A DNA stretch of 64,000 bases from a virus. The notes beneath the pieces were generated by a model. It saw only the letters and a program-made list of their open reading frames with translations, ran no database searches and was not told where the DNA came from. A program made the position numbers and the translations under genes. Location: positions 1 to 64,000 of IMG/VR virus record IMGVR_UViG_3300048798_000032, one strand, 5' to 3'. Within the stretch, counting starts at the first letter, position 1, and each line of letters opens with the position of its first letter. Positions 1-7,847 of the stretch are shown here, one piece after another.

Positions 1-93
1 CGGCTTGGCCAGCACCCCGGCAAGCTCGGCGTGCAGCTTGCGCTCGGCTTCCTCGCTGGCCGCGTGACCAGATGCGCTGATAAAGTAGGACAT
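1..93 (-). CDS. Phage gene after portal, 5' end only
   Basis: Only the first 31 codons are present; the gene leaves the window at the left edge. It begins MSYFISASGH, has an AGGAG-type ribosome binding site about 8 bases before the ATG, and starts 2 bases after the portal stop codon, so it is probably cotranscribed with portal. Phages usually have a small protein or a head maturation gene here. The visible residues do not let me assign a family. Confidence 0.7.
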   Translation of the reverse strand, partial: MSYFISASGHAASEEAERKLHAELAGVLAKP

Positions 94-95
94 TT

Positions 96-1712
96 TCAGA
101 CTCCTGTCGCCTTGCCGGCCGCCGGGCCCTGGAACGGCTCCGCGTCATCGGGTGGGGTGGTCTGCGCGCCCTGCGTCATCTGCGACTCAATCATGTCGTT
201 GAGTTGCGCCAGCGCGCCCCGCGAGGATGCGACTTCCTTCCACCGGGCCACTTCCTCAGCCGTGATGCCGGGGATGCGGGACCACAGTTCGGTGGCGGGA
301 ATGCCGAGCATCTGCACCATCTTGCCCAGCGCGTCCGCCGTCGCCGCGAAAGCGCGCGCCGAAGTGTCCCGCCAGATGATCGTGGAGGTCGTGTCGGCCC
401 AGCCGTCTTTGTTCCCGGCCGCGAGGGAGGCGAGGCGGAGGGTCTGCTTGTGCGGGTCGGACAGGATGCCCTGAAGCTCGCTGATCTTGCGGTCCAGGCT
501 GTCGCGGGTCGCTGCGAGCGCGTCGCTGCTGAGGTTCGCCACGGACCCCAGCAGGTAATACGGGGGCAACTGCGCCCCGATCGCCATGTGCCGGATCGAC
601 GCCTCACGGGCGGCGAGGAACGGTGTCAGGTCGGTGGCCGTGAACTCCCCGAACTTCGTGTCGGCGTCGTCGGCAACCCACAGCCGGTCCACCCCGGCAC
701 GGAACGGCTCACGTGGCCGGCCGTCCTCGTCGTCGGGCACCATCCCGGTCACCCAGCGCTGCCGGAACGCGGCGTACTGCTGGGCCATCAGCGTGTTGAA
801 CGTGGTCGTGTTGATCTGGTCCTGCAACGGGATCAGCGGCTCAACCTCACCGGACACGTCCATCTCGCCGTCAAGGTCGACGTCGTGCAGGAACCGGACC
901 ACCGGGCAGACACCCAGGCCGTGCTCCTCAATCACCGGTGCCCCGGTGGGCACTCCCCACCAGGCCGAGTCGCCGGGGGTGAGCACACCCGACCCGGTGG
1001 ACCAGTCGCCGGGCCAGTCCAGGGTGGGCTGATCCACCTTGCCGACGAGGGTGTACCGGTTGCTGTCGTCATACAGCCAGACGACCCGCACAGCGCCTTT
1101 CTCCGAGCGCATGACGCGTTCCTCGACGGCGTACTGCGGCCATTCGTCGTCGACGTCGTCGGCGTACAGGGCGGTCAGCCGCCGGGGTGACACGGGCCGG
1201 ACGACGGGCATGCCGATGGGCGGGCTGTCGCCGTTGCCCATCAGGGTGCCGGGCAGCACGACCGTGTAGGCGATGCCGTACTTGGCGACGGCCCGGTGCA
1301 GGCCGTGCTGGCGGGAGCCCATCCGGTTGGCGGTGAAAATGTTCCACGGGTTCGCGGAGTCGGCGAGGGCCGGTGCGGGTGACCGGCTGTCCTCCGGTGC
1401 GGCGGCGGGAGGGTCCTCGCCGGGTGAGCCGCCGAGTGCGCCCACACCCTCGGTGCCGTCGCCGCCGCCTGTGCGCATGTACCCGTCGACGTGCAGGTTC
1501 TCGCTGATGGTGGAGACAACCAGCGGCAGGAAGTTGACTACGGAGCGGTTGAGCAGCCATTTGTACTCGTCGCGGGCACCGTGCGGGACGTAAACGCTGT
1601 CGTGGTTCCCTTTCATGTACTGCGCGATGCGGTGCAGCCGGACCTGCTCCCGCTCGCGCATCGCCAGCACGCGGGTAGCGACATCCGGCACCTGGCCGGG
1701 GGTCAGTGCCAT
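96..1712 (-). CDS. Phage portal protein (SPP1 gp6-like)
   Basis: This 538-residue protein resembles the SPP1 gp6/DUF1483-type portal family. Twelve copies of such a protein form the ring at one capsid vertex through which DNA is packaged and the tail attaches. The family signature is visible in the N-terminal YVPHGARDEYKWLLNRSVVN region, in the long acidic central part, and in the helical segment PLQDQINTTTFNTLMAQQYAAF, which matches the clip/stem region of the family. Length is normal. It lies downstream of terS and terL on the same strand, as in most actinophages, although a rightward gene group lies between terL and portal here. Confidence 0.9.
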   Translation of the reverse strand: MALTPGQVPDVATRVLAMREREQVRLHRIAQYMKGNHDSVYVPHGARDEYKWLLNRSVVNFLPLVVSTISENLHVDGYMRTGGGDGTEGVGALGGSPGEDPPAAAPEDSRSPAPALADSANPWNIFTANRMGSRQHGLHRAVAKYGIAYTVVLPGTLMGNGDSPPIGMPVVRPVSPRRLTALYADDVDDEWPQYAVEERVMRSEKGAVRVVWLYDDSNRYTLVGKVDQPTLDWPGDWSTGSGVLTPGDSAWWGVPTGAPVIEEHGLGVCPVVRFLHDVDLDGEMDVSGEVEPLIPLQDQINTTTFNTLMAQQYAAFRQRWVTGMVPDDEDGRPREPFRAGVDRLWVADDADTKFGEFTATDLTPFLAAREASIRHMAIGAQLPPYYLLGSVANLSSDALAATRDSLDRKISELQGILSDPHKQTLRLASLAAGNKDGWADTTSTIIWRDTSARAFAATADALGKMVQMLGIPATELWSRIPGITAEEVARWKEVASSRGALAQLNDMIESQMTQGAQTTPPDDAEPFQGPAAGKATGV

Positions 1713-1728
1713 CGGACCCCCGTCGCTC

Positions 1729-1734
1729 TAAGCT
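1729..1734 (+). promoter_or_regulatory. -10 element for leaderless gene at 1741
   Basis: TAAGCT lies exactly 6 bases before the ATG at 1741, so transcription would start at or beside the start codon. There is no purine-rich ribosome binding site. The same TAN(3)T-N6/7-start arrangement recurs at 1981, 2312, 15692, 26607, 28739 and 31614. No clear -35 is seen. Confidence 0.55.
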
Positions 1735-1740
1735 GGGCAG

Positions 1741-1983
1741 ATGGGCGAATATGCAGCGATGACGGACTGCCCGCGCGGGTACTGCGAGGAAGCGGAGGCA
1801 CTCTGCCGTGACGCGCTCGCACTCGGCCTCGCCGAAGAAGGGCTGCACCCCGCTGGCGAACCCCGCGCTGGCTGGCACAAGATCACCCGTCAGGAAGCGG
1901 ATCCGGCTGCGGGATTGCGTGCTGGCGACTGGCAGGTGCAGGTCGTGGTCGACGTCGCCGAGGATCCGCCAGTGTCCGGTTAG
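1741..1983 (+). CDS. Small phage protein, leaderless
   Basis: An 80-residue protein (MGEYAAMTDCPRGYCEEAEA...). I do not recognise it. The two cysteines near the N-terminus (CPRGYC) could bind metal. The start is chosen because a -10 element sits 6 bases upstream. The TAG stop is also the first three bases of the TAGGCT -10 of the next gene. Confidence 0.6.
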   Translation: MGEYAAMTDCPRGYCEEAEALCRDALALGLAEEGLHPAGEPRAGWHKITRQEADPAAGLRAGDWQVQVVVDVAEDPPVSG

Positions 1984-1986
1984 GCT
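1981..1986 (+). promoter_or_regulatory. -10 element overlapping a stop codon
   Basis: TAGGCT lies 7 bases before the GTG at 1994. Its first three bases are the TAG stop of the upstream gene. Confidence 0.5.
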
Positions 1987-1993
1987 GCGGGGC

Positions 1994-2314
1994 GTGGAGA
2001 TTTACGCGAAACCTCGCCAGGGCGGGAAGACGACTGACCTGATCAGGCTGGCCGCTGACGGGTTCCTTTACATCGTGTGCGTCAACCACGCCGAGGCATA
2101 CCGCATCGCGGAGCAGGCGCGGGAGATGGGGTTCGATATCCCGTTCCCCATGACCTGGAACGAGTTCGTGCACGACCCCCCGCAGGGACGCCAGATCAAG
2201 GGGTTCGTGATCGACAACCTGGACCTGTGCATTCAGATGATGGTCCCCGAGCCAATCCGGGCTGTCTCCCTGACCATGGGTGCAGCAGTGCTCCCCGGTG
2301 CGGTACCCGGTTAG
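1994..2314 (+). CDS. Small P-loop-like phage protein
   Basis: This 106-residue protein begins VEIYAKPRQGGKTTDLI, where PRQGGKTT resembles a relaxed Walker A loop, and continues with a beta-strand (LYIVCVN) and an acidic strand (GFVIDNLDL) that could be Walker B. It looks like the core of a minimal P-loop NTPase, too short for a complete helicase. The GTG at 1994 is preferred over upstream ATG/GTG codons because TAGGCT lies 7 bases before it. Function is unknown. Confidence 0.6.
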   Translation: MEIYAKPRQGGKTTDLIRLAADGFLYIVCVNHAEAYRIAEQAREMGFDIPFPMTWNEFVHDPPQGRQIKGFVIDNLDLCIQMMVPEPIRAVSLTMGAAVLPGAVPG

Positions 2315-2317
2315 GCT
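2312..2317 (+). promoter_or_regulatory. -10 element overlapping a stop codon
   Basis: TAGGCT lies 6 bases before the ATG at 2324. Its TAG is the stop codon of the preceding gene, repeating the arrangement at 1981. Confidence 0.5.
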
Positions 2318-2323
2318 GCGGTT

Positions 2324-2644
2324 ATGAGCGCGAACTGGCTGCCAGACGAGCAGTGGGAAGCCGCAACGGATGACTCGCTGCCGGCTGGTGTCGTCGGGCT
2401 GAACGGGCAGTTCATTCCGGTACCTGACCTGTTGCCGCTGCGCTCGATCGCGACGCCCCGCGAAGTTACCCAGGTTGCAGGTTGTGATTGCGGTGGCATC
2501 GAGTGGCACGCCGAGACTTGCACGATCTGGGACAGGCCGCACGCCGAGGGAATGGCGGCGGTTGATGCGGCTAGAGAACGCATCAAGGCGTTTACCGCAG
2601 CGCTCAACGATCGGCTGCATGAAGCGCTCGGCCAGAAGCCGTGA
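2324..2644 (+). CDS. Small phage protein with Cys/His cluster
   Basis: A 106-residue protein. Residues CDCGGIEWHAETCTIW form a compact Cys/His cluster of a kind common in short actinophage proteins and probably bind zinc. The C-terminal part is helical. Leaderless start as described for the -10 at 2312. Its end overlaps the next GTG by four bases (GTGA). No specific function. Confidence 0.65.
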   Translation: MSANWLPDEQWEAATDDSLPAGVVGLNGQFIPVPDLLPLRSIATPREVTQVAGCDCGGIEWHAETCTIWDRPHAEGMAAVDAARERIKAFTAALNDRLHEALGQKP

Positions 2645-3210
2645 GCGACCTGATCGCGTTCTGGGCGGCACGGCTGGACGAGGACGAAGCCGACGCCAGC
2701 GAGGCGGCTGAGAACGATGGCCCGGACTGGCAACTCTGGGACGGCCGGAATGGTGGTGTCGGCGCGCACGGCATGGATCCAGCCTGCGATCTCTACGCCG
2801 ACGTAGGTCCGCATGTCGCCCGCCACGATCCGGCGCGTGGGCTCCGCGAGGTCGAAGCTGACCGCCGATTGCTCGCTGAGGCCGAATCGCTCGCGGGTGA
2901 TATCGGCTGGGACGACGCGATCATGCTCGCGGTGAAGCTCCGTGTCTCGGCCTGGAGCGACCATCCTGACTACCGGGCAGAAGAGTGCCGAGTGGCCCGA
3001 CTGATGATCCGGCGGCTGGCTCTTATCGGCATGGTTGCCCTGGTCGTGCTGCCCTTTGTTGCCATCGCGCTGGGTGCCGGATTGTGGGCGTTCGTGCACT
3101 GGCTGCGTGCAGGCCCGGATACGGCACGAACGGACCGCATCCTGTTCAACCCGGTGCTTGACTGGCTGGCCGACCTGCCGTTCAGGGTCACGGGCATCCC
3201 GTGCCGGTGA
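2641..3210 (+). CDS. DUF6221-like protein with membrane segment
   Basis: A 189-residue protein starting at GTG inside a GTGA overlap. Residues 1-110 match the DUF6221 pattern known from actinobacterial phages and mobile elements: DLIAFWAARLDEDEADA at the start, HVARHDPARGLREVEADRRLLAEAE in the middle, then a DHPDYRAE segment. A hydrophobic helix (LIGMVALVVLPFVAIALGA) at about 123-145 and a 40-residue tail follow; DUF6221 proteins I know of lack these, so this may be a fusion. Function of the family is unknown. Confidence 0.7.
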   Translation: MSDLIAFWAARLDEDEADASEAAENDGPDWQLWDGRNGGVGAHGMDPACDLYADVGPHVARHDPARGLREVEADRRLLAEAESLAGDIGWDDAIMLAVKLRVSAWSDHPDYRAEECRVARLMIRRLALIGMVALVVLPFVAIALGAGLWAFVHWLRAGPDTARTDRILFNPVLDWLADLPFRVTGIPCR

Positions 3211-3311
3211 ACCCCCAGGAACCCGGGCCCGGCGAGTCATGGGCACCGTGGCGGAACGAGAATCCAGCACTCGCCGGGCGGGCAAAGTGCCTGCTGGCTG
3301 AGGCGCAATGA
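3207..3311 (+). CDS. 34-residue coupled small protein
   Basis: A GTG start shares GTGA with the previous stop, and the TGA stop shares ATGA with the next start, so it is translationally coupled on both sides. Sequence begins VNPQEPGPGESWAPW. No homology recognised. Confidence 0.5.
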   Translation: MNPQEPGPGESWAPWRNENPALAGRAKCLLAEAQ

Positions 3312-3523
3312 TCATCCAGGAGGCAAACCCGCACAGGGTCGGTGCCTGCCCTGAATGCGGCAACTACCGCACCGACGGCAAGCCTCCGTACCTGCACAAC
3401 CCTGGATGTCCCCGCGAGAATGACTTGCAGATCGAGCGGTACCTGACCGAGTTGCAAACTGGCGACCTTGGTGCCCCAGTGCTCTACTGTGGCGAGCACG
3501 ATCACGGCATCGAGATCGTTTAG
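3308..3523 (+). CDS. Small zinc-ribbon-like phage protein
   Basis: A 71-residue protein with CPEC near residue 14, HNPGC near 30 and YCGEHDH near 60, giving enough Cys/His for one zinc site. ATGA overlap with the preceding gene. Its TAG stop is part of a TAGGCT hexamer upstream of the tRNA-like sequence. Function unknown. Confidence 0.6.
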   Translation: MIIQEANPHRVGACPECGNYRTDGKPPYLHNPGCPRENDLQIERYLTELQTGDLGAPVLYCGEHDHGIEIV

Positions 3524-3526
3524 GCT
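3521..3526 (+). promoter_or_regulatory. Possible -10 upstream of tRNA-like gene
   Basis: TAGGCT ends 13 bases before the tRNA-like sequence and again includes the upstream TAG stop codon. Confidence 0.35.
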
Positions 3527-3539
3527 GATCTTGCGGGAA

Positions 3540-3638
3540 GGCCGGTAGCTCAGTTGGACAGAGCGCCGTGTGGCCAGCCAAATGCGCAAGCGGCGAAGCC
3601 TGCGATCGGCAGATGCGGGTTCAAGTCCCGTCCTGGCC
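3540..3638 (+). tRNA. tRNA-like sequence with enlarged anticodon region
   Basis: The D arm (GCTC 3548-3551 with GAGC 3561-3564) and T arm (GCGGG/CCCGT around the loop TTCAAGT, 3615-3631) are canonical. Six acceptor pairs form (3540-3545 with 3633-3638). A class II-like variable hairpin, CTGC-GATCG-GCAG, is at 3600-3612. The anticodon arm is abnormal: only GCCG 3565-3568 with CGGC 3591-3594 pairs, leaving a 22-base loop, so I cannot name an anticodon. The spacer between acceptor and D arm is also one base short. It may be a degenerate tRNA, a tRNA-derived RNA or an attachment-site relic. Confidence 0.5.
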
Positions 3639-3644
3639 TTCCCG

Positions 3645-4268
3645 CTACTTCGCCGCCTCGCGCTCCTGCCTGCGGGCTGCCCACAGGGCCTTGATGCGCG
3701 GCTGGATGTCCGGCGTAATCCGCGACCCCGCAGGCAGGGACGCCAGCAGGAAATCGGCCGCGTCGGGTTCGTGGGCGTACGGATGAAACTTCCCGCAGGC
3801 AGTGCAGGTCCCGTAGCTGCTGCCCGGCGTGAGCGTGGGGACGGGGCACAGGCACAGCCGGTGAGCACGCTTCACCGACGAGCAGTCCCCGTGGAACAGT
3901 CCCGGCTGCCCGCGCCACCAGCGCCCGCGCGGGCCATCCCACTGGTGCGAGGTGTTCACATAGTCGCCCTTGCGGGACCGTCCGCCGCACCATGCGCAGC
4001 GAGTCAGCGCCCAGCGGCGGAGGTGCTGGAGCGGGTGAACCTGGATCCGCCAGTGCCAGATATGGAGCCGCCAGCCGTTGAGGAACTTCGCAGGCTGGCC
4101 GGGGACTTTCCGGTAGTGCTTGCATACTTCACCGGAATCGTGGCCACCAGGTTCGCGATGCCAGACCGTGATCAGCGTGGGCCAGTGGTGGCGTCCCTTC
4201 AGGGCACCATGGAACTTCTGTGGCCACGGGCGCCGGATCTGGAAGGCCACCACCAGCGGGTCATGCAT
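3645..4268 (-). CDS. Phage hypothetical protein with Cys clusters
   Basis: A 207-residue basic protein rich in Trp and His. It has CAWCGG near residue 91, CLCP near 139 and CTACGKFH near 155, consistent with two zinc ribbons. The C-terminal 45 residues form a charged helix (RIKALWAARRQEREAAK). I do not recognise a family. It faces the small rightward genes tail to tail across the tRNA-like sequence. Confidence 0.65.
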   Translation of the reverse strand: MHDPLVVAFQIRRPWPQKFHGALKGRHHWPTLITVWHREPGGHDSGEVCKHYRKVPGQPAKFLNGWRLHIWHWRIQVHPLQHLRRWALTRCAWCGGRSRKGDYVNTSHQWDGPRGRWWRGQPGLFHGDCSSVKRAHRLCLCPVPTLTPGSSYGTCTACGKFHPYAHEPDAADFLLASLPAGSRITPDIQPRIKALWAARRQEREAAK

Positions 4269-4340
4269 GAGGATAGCCTCTCACGCTTCCACCCTCCGTT
4301 TAGGCCAGAATGCCATGACCTGCGGGTGCCTTGATCATTC

Positions 4341-4622
4341 TTACGGGCACCTACCGGCCGGCAAGCGTGAGGCCCGTGTTCCGTGAGTCCGTATCCTCCG
4401 GTTAGGCGATGCCGCGATCAGTGGCTTCGGTGTCCCACACCAGGAGCAACGGGGGCTGATGGAGTAGGCGCGCGGAACGTGATGCCGCCCGCGCTTGTGC
4501 AGCCAGCGCATCCGGGCACGGTAGACGGTCGAGTACACGCCTGCGTAGAGGCTGTACAAGCCACCTTCCTCGCGCCGGAAGCTCGGGATGCGCCGGAAGG
4601 CTATCCGCTGCACAGCGTTCAA
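4341..4622 (-). CDS. Small phage protein, TTG start
   Basis: A 93-residue basic protein. The TTG start is supported by a strong GAGGAGG ribosome binding site 5 bases upstream. CSWCG near residue 60 is preceded by an RMRWLHKRGRHH stretch, resembling the RWALTRCAWCGG part of the neighbouring 3645-4268 product, so the two may be distant relatives. A stray insertion-element end lies just upstream (4676-4733). Confidence 0.5.
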   Translation of the reverse strand: MNAVQRIAFRRIPSFRREEGGLYSLYAGVYSTVYRARMRWLHKRGRHHVPRAYSISPRCSWCGTPKPLIAASPNRRIRTHGTRASRLPAGRCP

Positions 4623-4675
4623 GGTCCCTCCTCAGGCGAAGCCGTGAACTTTGCCCGACCGTGGCCGCTTCTGCG

Positions 4676-4733
4676 GCGCGGCGTGAGCCGCGCAGCAGGA
4701 ATCCCCGCGCCTTCAGGGCGGGGAGGACGTCAA
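4676..4733 (+). repeat. Orphan IS200/IS605 right end, type 1
   Basis: This 58-bp stretch differs at one position from the right end of the element at 14440-16165 (there at 14440-14497, opposite orientation). It contains an inverted repeat GCGCGGC/GCCGCGC and the hairpin CCCCGC-GCCTTCAGG-GCGGGG, ending GACGTCAA. No tnpA or tnpB remnant lies beside it. It is a relic of a lost copy or a tnpB-independent RNA scaffold. Confidence 0.75.
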
Positions 4734-4742
4734 TCCCTCCGC

Positions 4743-5090
4743 TCAGGCGTGATCGTTGCTGTTGAGAGCGCTGGCGAACTCGGCCTGCTCGTCCCAGCCG
4801 GTGCAGCATCTGTTCTCTGGCCAGCGGAACTCCGAGCCAGGTATGCCGCAGGGGTGCTTGTGCGGGTGAACATAATCAGCCGTCAGCCGCATCCGGTGAA
4901 CATGATCATCACAGGCCGCCATCACCGCAACGATGGACAGCGCCTCGTCGTCCAGCACGAAACCGTGCCACACGGCCTCACGCCCGCAGTGTGCCCCGGT
5001 GCCTCCCGGCTGGTGGCCGCAGACCCACACCGCCGCGTCGGGCACCGATGTGCCGAGGTGCGGCAGCGGCCTCATGGTCACCTCGCTCAC
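4743..5090 (-). CDS. Actinophage hypothetical, Cys/His-rich
   Basis: A 115-residue protein with CGHQPGGTGAHCG near residue 24, then WHGFVLDD, ACDDHVHRM and ADYVHPHKHPC. This spacing of Cys and His recurs in small actinophage proteins of unknown function and suggests one or two zinc sites. It follows terL by 9 bases on the same strand. Confidence 0.65.
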   Translation of the reverse strand: MSEVTMRPLPHLGTSVPDAAVWVCGHQPGGTGAHCGREAVWHGFVLDDEALSIVAVMAACDDHVHRMRLTADYVHPHKHPCGIPGSEFRWPENRCCTGWDEQAEFASALNSNDHA

Positions 5091-5099
5091 GACGGTCAG

Positions 5100-7844
5100 T
5101 TAAAAACCATGCACACGCCCTGACCTGGGCTTCTTCGGCGGATCAGCCGCCCGTTTGGCCAGCAGCAGCCGGCGCACCATCCGGGCCCCGATCACGCACA
5201 CCGCCGCGTCGATCTTCTTCGGCGAGTCCCTGGACTCCTTCGCGATGGCCACACCCCACCGGTTCGGGTGCCGCCGCGTGTTGGCCACATGACGGCCGAT
5301 CCGCGAATCGCCGTCGTGCCGGAACGACCTCTCCTCAGTGATCTCCGTCAGGGTCAGCTCACACGCCGCCGTGAAATCGTGCACGTGGTTCTGCGCCCGC
5401 ATGTCCCACGCGATCACCTGCGGTTCCCGGCCATGCGGTACCGCCTCGATCTCCAGCCGTTCCGCGTACCGTTCCGGCCACGTGACCTTGGTAAAGGATT
5501 CCCACTCGCGGACGTCGGCGAAGAACCCGCACACCTGCCAGCGGTCAAACATCTGCTCCACTGCCGCGTCAACCTCAGCGACGGGGACAGACCACGTATA
5601 GCCGGGCTCGTGCGGGCTGGGGGGTGCTTCCCACACGTCCACGCAGAACACGTAGCCGGTCTCCACGTGGCAGGCGACCAGGGCGGTGGCGTCCCTCGTC
5701 CTCGAGCCGTCGAAGAACGCCACGATCTCGTCGCCGTCACAGATCACCTGCGTGGCGTCGGCGAGGAGCGCCCACTCCTGCTGGGTCACCCACGCGTCAT
5801 AGGTGGCCGTGGGCTGGTTCAGGTAGAAGCGGCGCGCGGTGTCGGGCTTGGTCCGCAGCGACAGGATGCGGTCCCGGATGATCTCCTGGTCCACCCAGAA
5901 CGAGTCCCCGTAGGCGAACTCGATGCCCTTCCGCAGGCTCTCGTCATCGGTGAGGCTCGTGTCCGGGGGCGCCACCCGGGCGTCGTACAGGATCAGCGCA
6001 CCCGATTTCGTGCGCCCTTCCTCCTGCGCCACCCACGCGTCGAACGTGGCCTCGGCGACCGATCCGGCACCCGGCTCCCACGCGTTCGCGGTCTCAATCG
6101 CCCGTGACCCGCTCTTGGCGAGGTTCCGGTCAATGGTGGCGGCCAGGTCCACGCCGCCGTTGGCGATTTTCCAGTGTTCCGGCTCGTCTTCCCCGCAGAA
6201 CGTGACCTCGGCGCCCTCCGCAGCGGCGGCCGACGACGTGATGGCCTCGAGCTGGCCGCCACCGGGGCTGTAGATGACCGTCTTGCCTGGGTCCAGGCCG
6301 TACTCCCGGACCACCTTGGAGCGTTTCGCCGTCATCGCCCGGATGTGGCGCATCGTGTTCGCCGTCGCCGACTCGCTGACGCCGGCGATCTGCACCAGCG
6401 GCATGTCCACCGGCTTGCCCCGCACCCCACCAGGCATGCCGGGGTCGAAACGGTCCAGCCGCACCGGGCCCAGCAACTCGGTGAGTGATATGGCGGCTAC
6501 GGAGGGGCTGTTGTGCGTCGGGATGAGCCCCTCGCCGGCCAGATAGAGGCTCGATGGTGACGAGACCGTCACGCACCGGACGGGAACGCTCTCTGACGGC
6601 TCGATGGCGGTCACCGTGCGCACCTGTGAGTACGGGATCTGCGGACCGCGAGACTTCAGGAGTGCCAGTTTCCGGGCCAGCGAGAAGATCGGCTCCTCAG
6701 CGTAGGCGGTCACGCCGATGCGCCACCTGCGGCCCACCGTCCGCCCGTTGAGCTTTGCATCGGACTCGTTCACGCGCGGGTAAAGCCCGAGCGTCCTGAT
6801 GAGCGCCGCCGCATCAAGCGCGAGACGCCGGCACATCAGCGTGAGCTCGCACCCGGTGTAGCCACGGCCCGGCGCGGAACCGTCGCTATCCATCAGCCCG
6901 CGCAGCAGGTCAAGCCGCTGCTTGTAGGAACCGCGCATATAGGACGCGGGGATGTGCTTGTCGTTGAGTACGCCGATCTGACGCAACGCGTGCATCGCCG
7001 CGCCTTTCAGCGCAGGGTCGGCACCGCCGAGGCGCACGCGGTATGCGTGACCGGACGGATTGCCGGTGATTCTCGGGTTGCCGAGTGGCAGCCCACCGCG
7101 CTCGGCCGCCGCGCGAAGTTCCGGCAGGTCGGCCACGTCCACGGTAATCCGGGCACAGTCGCTGTCACCATCGCCGAGCCAGTAGCCCAGCAGGTACGGG
7201 TCAAGGGGAAAGCCGGCTTCCGGGAGGTCAAGAGCAGGTGTCGGCAGCGTCTTCCACCGTGCGACACCGTTCGTGTAGCACTTCGTGCGCCCGGTGGTGA
7301 GCGTGCGCGTGTACCGGATTCCCAGGTCGTGCGCCTGCTGCGTGGTCACAACCCGCGGGATGCGCTTTGGTCCGCCGACGAACTCGGCAAGCGGCCACAG
7401 ATGCTCCGCGTCGGCGATAATCTGCGTCCTGTCACGGAACGTCAGCCGGTAGCAAGGGCGCTCCGTCATGACATCACTCACGGCCAGGACGGTGCAGGGT
7501 GCGCCGGTCTCGTCCAGGAGCCGGTCACCGGGGCGCACGTCACCCATTGTCGTCCAGCCAGACGGCGTGGGCAGCGGGGTGCCCAGCGCCAGCGCCTTAC
7601 CTGTCCCTTTTGGGTGCCTTCGTACCGCATGCTGGTAGATCCAGCGGCCATCAGGGTGCAGGGCGTAGTACCAGAGCAGGAAACGGACCTGTGACTCCGT
7701 GTACTCCCAGTTCATCCCCGCTCTGGGGCCGTTCGGGTGCCGCAGGTACGTCCCGGCCCACTCGATCGCTATCCAGCCGAGCGTCAGATCCGGGATACCC
7801 GGCGGCAGTGTGACCAGACGGTCGGCCGGGGCGATCTCGCCCAC
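5100..7844 (-). CDS. terL: Terminase large subunit with in-frame intein
   Basis: A 914-residue precursor. After removal of residues 84-445 the 552-residue product is a normal phage terminase large subunit, the ATPase-nuclease motor that cuts and packages DNA. The Walker A motif PKGTGKS is split by the intein between K83 and S446. Walker B lies in EVTFCGEDEPEHW. The RNase H-like nuclease begins at IVAFFDGSRTRDATALVACH. Because the intein sits in the ATP-binding loop, packaging requires splicing. It follows terS and three small genes on the same strand and precedes the portal gene. Confidence 0.93.
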   Translation of the reverse strand: MGEIAPADRLVTLPPGIPDLTLGWIAIEWAGTYLRHPNGPRAGMNWEYTESQVRFLLWYYALHPDGRWIYQHAVRRHPKGTGKALALGTPLPTPSGWTTMGDVRPGDRLLDETGAPCTVLAVSDVMTERPCYRLTFRDRTQIIADAEHLWPLAEFVGGPKRIPRVVTTQQAHDLGIRYTRTLTTGRTKCYTNGVARWKTLPTPALDLPEAGFPLDPYLLGYWLGDGDSDCARITVDVADLPELRAAAERGGLPLGNPRITGNPSGHAYRVRLGGADPALKGAAMHALRQIGVLNDKHIPASYMRGSYKQRLDLLRGLMDSDGSAPGRGYTGCELTLMCRRLALDAAALIRTLGLYPRVNESDAKLNGRTVGRRWRIGVTAYAEEPIFSLARKLALLKSRGPQIPYSQVRTVTAIEPSESVPVRCVTVSSPSSLYLAGEGLIPTHNSPSVAAISLTELLGPVRLDRFDPGMPGGVRGKPVDMPLVQIAGVSESATANTMRHIRAMTAKRSKVVREYGLDPGKTVIYSPGGGQLEAITSSAAAAEGAEVTFCGEDEPEHWKIANGGVDLAATIDRNLAKSGSRAIETANAWEPGAGSVAEATFDAWVAQEEGRTKSGALILYDARVAPPDTSLTDDESLRKGIEFAYGDSFWVDQEIIRDRILSLRTKPDTARRFYLNQPTATYDAWVTQQEWALLADATQVICDGDEIVAFFDGSRTRDATALVACHVETGYVFCVDVWEAPPSPHEPGYTWSVPVAEVDAAVEQMFDRWQVCGFFADVREWESFTKVTWPERYAERLEIEAVPHGREPQVIAWDMRAQNHVHDFTAACELTLTEITEERSFRHDGDSRIGRHVANTRRHPNRWGVAIAKESRDSPKKIDAAVCVIGARMVRRLLLAKRAADPPKKPRSGRVHGF
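6510..7595 (-). other. Class 3 intein with LAGLIDADG endonuclease
   Basis: Residues 84-445 of the terL precursor. The first residue is Ala rather than Cys or Ser, as in class 3 inteins. The three marker residues of that class are all present: W150 (EHLW, block B), C424 (PVRC, block F) and T443 (PTHN, block G). It ends in N445 followed by Ser. Block C (LLGYWLGDGD, about 218-227) and block E (LLRGLMDSDG, about 313-322) are intact LAGLIDADG motifs, so the homing endonuclease is probably active. Confidence 0.88.
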
Positions 7845-7847
7845 CGG

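Noticed and set aside
4402-4809. Leftward 135-residue frame across the orphan element end
   Set aside because: It overlaps two better genes and translates the insertion-element end.
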